Positions 5,042-7,272 of a DNA stretch of 7,272 nt are shown in pieces. The position numbers and the translations under genes are program-made. Origin of the DNA: an uncultured Solirubrobacter sp. (GTDB taxonomy: Bacteria > Actinomycetota > Thermoleophilia > Solirubrobacterales > Solirubrobacteraceae); assembly GCA_937871635.1 (NCBI GenBank), contig CALMNS010000126.1, forward strand, positions 1 to 7,272, given 5' to 3'. The notes beneath the pieces are model-generated. The model did not search any database, was not told where the DNA came from, and worked only from the letters and a program-made list of their open reading frames with translations. The stretch's first letter is position 1. Each line of letters begins with the position of its first letter.

Positions 5042-5082
5042 GAAGTCGCTCTCCTCTAGAGAGTGGGAAGGTCCATGGGATA
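5042..5082. promoter_or_regulatory. 41-bp divergent intergenic region
   Basis: This short gap separates two divergent genes and holds both ribosome binding sites. The minus-strand SD (AGAGGAG, 5051-5057) partly overlaps an 8-bp palindrome CTCTAGAG (5054-5061). A + strand purine-rich GGGAAGG (5065-5071) lies 11 nt before the GTG start of the PHP gene. A minimal reading frame ATG-GGA-TAG (5075-5083) ends on the first base of that GTG. No full promoter consensus is evident on either strand. Confidence 0.4.
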
Positions 5083-5961
5083 GTGCCCGGAACGCCCACG
5101 CGCCAGTCCCCCGCCTTCGATCTGCAGTCGCACTCCGTCCACTCCGACGGCGCGCTGGCCCCCGCCGAGGTTGTCGGGCGCGCCGTCCGGGCGGGGATCG
5201 AGCTCCTCGCCCTGAGCGATCACGACACGGTCGACGGGGTGCCCGAGGCGGCGACGGCGGCCCGCCACCACGGCATCCGCCTCTCCCCCGCGGCCGAGCT
5301 CTCCGCGGTGCACGGGGAGGCCGAGGACCTCCACATCCTCGGCTACGAGCTCGACCACGCCGACGCGGCGCTCCAGGATCGGCTGGCCGACTGGCGGGGA
5401 GACCGCGAGCGACGGATCGTCGCGATGGCCGACCGACTCGCCGAGCTCGGCTTCGCCCTGGACCGAACCGCGCTCGACGAGCGGCGGCGTCGCGGCCGGC
5501 CGCTCGGGCGCCCGCACCTGGCTCAGGCCCTGCTCGCCGGCAACCGCGAGCGCCTCGCCGAGGAGGGGATCACCGGGATGGACGCGCTGTTCGCCGCCTA
5601 CCTGGTCCCGGGCGCCCCCGCGTACGTCGCCCGCGAGCGCCCGACGGTCGCCGAGGCGATCGCCGCGATCCACGAGGCGGACGGCGTCGCGGTGTGGGCG
5701 CACCCGTTCTGGGACTTCGACGCCCCTGAGCGGGTCGTCGAGGCGCTCGACGGCTTCGAGGGGCTCGACGGCGTCGAGGCGTTCTACATCACCCACACCG
5801 CCGAGCAGACCGCGCTCCTGCACCGGGAGGCCACGCGGCGCGGCCTCCTGACCACCGGCTCGGCCGACTTCCACGGGCCCACGCACGACCGCTTCCACGC
5901 CTTCGCCGCCTTCGACCTCCACGGGCTCGAGCCCGACCTCGGCCCGATCGGGGGTAGCTGA
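5083..5961 (+). CDS. PHP-domain metal-dependent phosphoesterase (COG0613, YciV/TrpH-like)
   Basis: A 292-residue cytosolic protein with a complete set of PHP metal ligands. These are H17-S-V-H20-S-D22, S45-D-H-D48, E72, H84, a GRPH motif with H145, W205-A-H207-P, and S260-A-D262-F-H264. The insert between the N-terminal and C-terminal ligand groups (about 95-185) and the GRPHLAQ motif match the COG0613 group. That group includes the E. coli YciV/TrpH protein (RNase AM, a 5'-3' exonuclease) and 3',5'-nucleoside bisphosphate phosphatases. The substrate cannot be told from sequence. The length is near the family norm. The GTG at 5083 is the only sensible start: the nearby ATG at 5075 stops after two codons. 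HMG-CoA reductase follows after 5 bp, so the two are probably co-transcribed, although no functional link between them is established. Confidence 0.92.
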   Translation: MPGTPTRQSPAFDLQSHSVHSDGALAPAEVVGRAVRAGIELLALSDHDTVDGVPEAATAARHHGIRLSPAAELSAVHGEAEDLHILGYELDHADAALQDRLADWRGDRERRIVAMADRLAELGFALDRTALDERRRRGRPLGRPHLAQALLAGNRERLAEEGITGMDALFAAYLVPGAPAYVARERPTVAEAIAAIHEADGVAVWAHPFWDFDAPERVVEALDGFEGLDGVEAFYITHTAEQTALLHREATRRGLLTTGSADFHGPTHDRFHAFAAFDLHGLEPDLGPIGGS

Positions 5962-5966
5962 CGGCC

Positions 5967-7139
5967 ATGGAACGCACCTCCGTCCCCCGCGATCGCACGG
6001 ACGACTTCACGCGCGAGGCCGCCGAGGCGCGGCGCGCCTTCGCCACCGAGCGGACCGGCGCGCCGCTCGAGCACGTCGCCCACTACGCGTTCGACCCCGC
6101 GATGGTCAAGGGCAACTGCGAGGCGTTCATGGGCGTGGCCCAGGTCCCGATCGGCCTGGCCGGCCCGCTGCTCGTCAACGGCGAGCACGCCCAGGGCGAG
6201 TTCTACGTCCCGCTCGCCACCGCCGAGGGCACGCTGGTCGCCTCCTACAACCGCGGGATGCGCCTGCTCCACGAGGCGGGCGGGGTGACCACGACGATCA
6301 TGGACGACCGGATGCAGCGGGCGCCGTCCTTCCTGTTCGCCTCGGCGCGCGGGGCGCGCGACTTCGACGGCTGGCTCGACGAGCACTTCGAGGATGTCGC
6401 CCGGGCCGCGGAGGAGACGACCGCCACCGGGAAGCTGCTCGACATCGAGCGCTACTCCGCGGGTCGCCAGCTCTACACGCGCTTCAACTACTCCACGGGC
6501 GACGCCGCCGGGCAGAACCTGACGGGCAAGGCGACCCAGGCCGCCGCGCGCTGGATCGTGGCCCACAACGACACGATCGAGCGGTACTTCCTCGAGTCGA
6601 ACTTCGCCACGGACAAGAAGGCCTCGCGCATCAACATGCTCAAGACCCGCGGCAAGCGGGTGATCGCCGAGGCGACGATCCCCAACGAGCTGCTCCAGCG
6701 GGTGATGCGCGCCGACGCGCGGCAGATGTACCGCGCGCGGCAGGTCTCGAACCTCGGCGGCTTCATGTCGGGCGTCAACAACAACGGCGCCCACTCGGCG
6801 AACGGGATCACCGCGCTGTTCATCGCCACCGGGCAGGACGTCGCCAACGTGGCGGAGTCCAGCGCGGCGTTCGTCTACGCCGAGCTGCGGCCGGGCGACG
6901 ACTACTACTTCTCGATCACCCTGCCGTCGCTGATCGTCGCGACCTACGGCGGCGGCACCGGCCTGGCCACCCAGCGGGAGTGCCTCGAGCTCCTCGGGTG
7001 CGCGGGGGCGGGCGGGGTGCGGAAGCTCGCCGAGATCGTGGCCGCCACCGTGCTCTGCGGCGAGCTCTCGCTCGGCTCGGCGATCGTCGCCGAGGAGTGG
7101 GTCGACTCCCACGACGCCCACGGCCGCAACCGGACCTGA
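5967..7139 (+). CDS. hmgA: Hydroxymethylglutaryl-CoA reductase, soluble class I-type
   Basis: A 390-residue cytosolic enzyme expected to reduce HMG-CoA to mevalonate with two NAD(P)H, the key step of the mevalonate route to isoprenoids. It consists of the catalytic part only, without the membrane anchor of eukaryotic forms. Visible features include the substrate-loop segment VAQVPIGLAGPL (58-69), catalytic E87 in ATAEGTL, the cofactor loop TGDAAGQN (177-184), catalytic K217 in TDKK, D291 in GQDVAN, and H382 in DSHDAHGRNR near the C-terminus. Residues PSLIVATYGGGTGL (320-333) and TVLCGELSL (361-369) are family-typical. Departures from the commonest form are TAEG instead of TTEG and GQN instead of GMN in the cofactor loop. 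All four catalytic residues are kept, so activity is expected. The ATG follows the PHP stop by 5 bp and has a G-rich SD-like run at 5950-5954. A membrane-protein gene follows 8 bp after the stop. Class and cofactor preference are inferred. Confidence 0.95.
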   Translation: MERTSVPRDRTDDFTREAAEARRAFATERTGAPLEHVAHYAFDPAMVKGNCEAFMGVAQVPIGLAGPLLVNGEHAQGEFYVPLATAEGTLVASYNRGMRLLHEAGGVTTTIMDDRMQRAPSFLFASARGARDFDGWLDEHFEDVARAAEETTATGKLLDIERYSAGRQLYTRFNYSTGDAAGQNLTGKATQAAARWIVAHNDTIERYFLESNFATDKKASRINMLKTRGKRVIAEATIPNELLQRVMRADARQMYRARQVSNLGGFMSGVNNNGAHSANGITALFIATGQDVANVAESSAAFVYAELRPGDDYYFSITLPSLIVATYGGGTGLATQRECLELLGCAGAGGVRKLAEIVAATVLCGELSLGSAIVAEEWVDSHDAHGRNRT

Positions 7140-7147
7140 GCGCCGCC

Positions 7148-7272
7148 GTGGGTCCGCTGCTGCCCGACGACGGCCCGCGCCGCGACCGCTACGTGCGGCG
7201 GATCCGGGCGGTGGCGATGGAGGTGGCCGCGCTCTGCGCGGTCACCCTGCTGCTCCCGCTGCTCCTGGCCGC
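7148..7272 (+). CDS. N-terminus of a membrane protein (partial, runs off the window)
   Basis: Forty-one codons are visible from GTG at 7148, 8 bp after the HMG-CoA reductase stop. The protein starts with a short Asp/Pro/Arg-rich segment (basic RRDRYVRRIR at 11-20). It continues into a leucine-rich hydrophobic stretch from about residue 26 to the edge, which is a probable first membrane helix or signal anchor. The close spacing and same strand suggest it belongs to the operon with the PHP and HMG-CoA reductase genes. No SD site is obvious, so the exact start is uncertain. A lipid or isoprenoid enzyme would fit the neighbourhood, but nothing in the visible part identifies one. Confidence 0.6.
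   Translation, partial: MGPLLPDDGPRRDRYVRRIRAVAMEVAALCAVTLLLPLLLA

Noticed and set aside
5056..5922. A 288-codon minus-strand frame opposite the PHP gene
   Set aside because: No recognisable motif; the + strand frame has every PHP metal ligand.
5784..7121. A 445-codon minus-strand frame opposite HMG-CoA reductase
   Set aside because: Low-complexity His/Arg/Gly/Val composition and full overlap with a strongly recognised enzyme; a codon-bias shadow.
1..7272. CRISPR arrays, insertion-sequence inverted repeats, toxin-antitoxin or known defence genes
   Set aside because: Looked for by eye on both strands; no regularly spaced repeats, transposase motifs, nuclease/ATPase defence domains or paired toxin-antitoxin genes were seen.

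Overview
The window is GC-rich bacterial DNA from what looks like a high-GC actinobacterium. Starts are frequently GTG, Shine-Dalgarno (SD) sites are GGAG-type, and the codons are strongly GC-ending. A soluble HMG-CoA reductase beside a PHP phosphoesterase, and a lysine/arginine/glutamate-rich single-pass membrane protein, fit a deep actinobacterial group such as Thermoleophilia (Solirubrobacterales). That placement is an inference from gene style, not a measurement.

Layout. Bases 1 to about 3630 are the integrase end of an integrated mobile element, either a prophage or an integrative element. All of its genes are on the + strand and each overlaps the next: the tail of an unknown gene (1-42), a DnaJ-type zinc-motif protein (35-559), a small helical protein (552-824), a CxH...CxxCG putative zinc protein (817-1182), an unrecognised 130-residue protein (1175-1567), an excisionase-like HTH protein (1536-1931), a 70-residue unknown (1928-2140), a tyrosine integrase (2137-3300) and a small zinc-ribbon-like protein (3297-3554). 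Four successive junctions share an 8-nt stop/start overlap, and two of them are near-identical in sequence. The train ends at a GC-rich hairpin (3567-3589).

At 3630-3702 on the minus strand lies a complete tRNA-Thr (anticodon CGT). Its 3' end faces the integrase, which is the arrangement expected when an element integrates into the 3' half of a tRNA gene and restores it. The other attachment site would be to the left, outside the window.

From 3703 onward the DNA appears to be host chromosome. Two minus-strand membrane proteins (3747-4199 and 4394-5041) are separated by 194 bp that hold a 29-bp tandem duplication. Divergent from them is a + strand group: a PHP-domain phosphoesterase (5083-5961), a class I-type HMG-CoA reductase (5967-7139) and the start of a membrane protein (from 7148). 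The three are spaced 5 and 8 bp apart and look like one operon. HMG-CoA reductase makes mevalonate, the committed precursor of mevalonate-route isoprenoids; no other pathway gene is visible here.

I do not see a convincing new multi-gene system. The parts most worth a second look are the chain of small Cys-pair proteins coupled to the integrase, the repeated 8-nt overlap junctions, the tRNA-Thr integration site, and the HMG-CoA reductase with its variant motifs.
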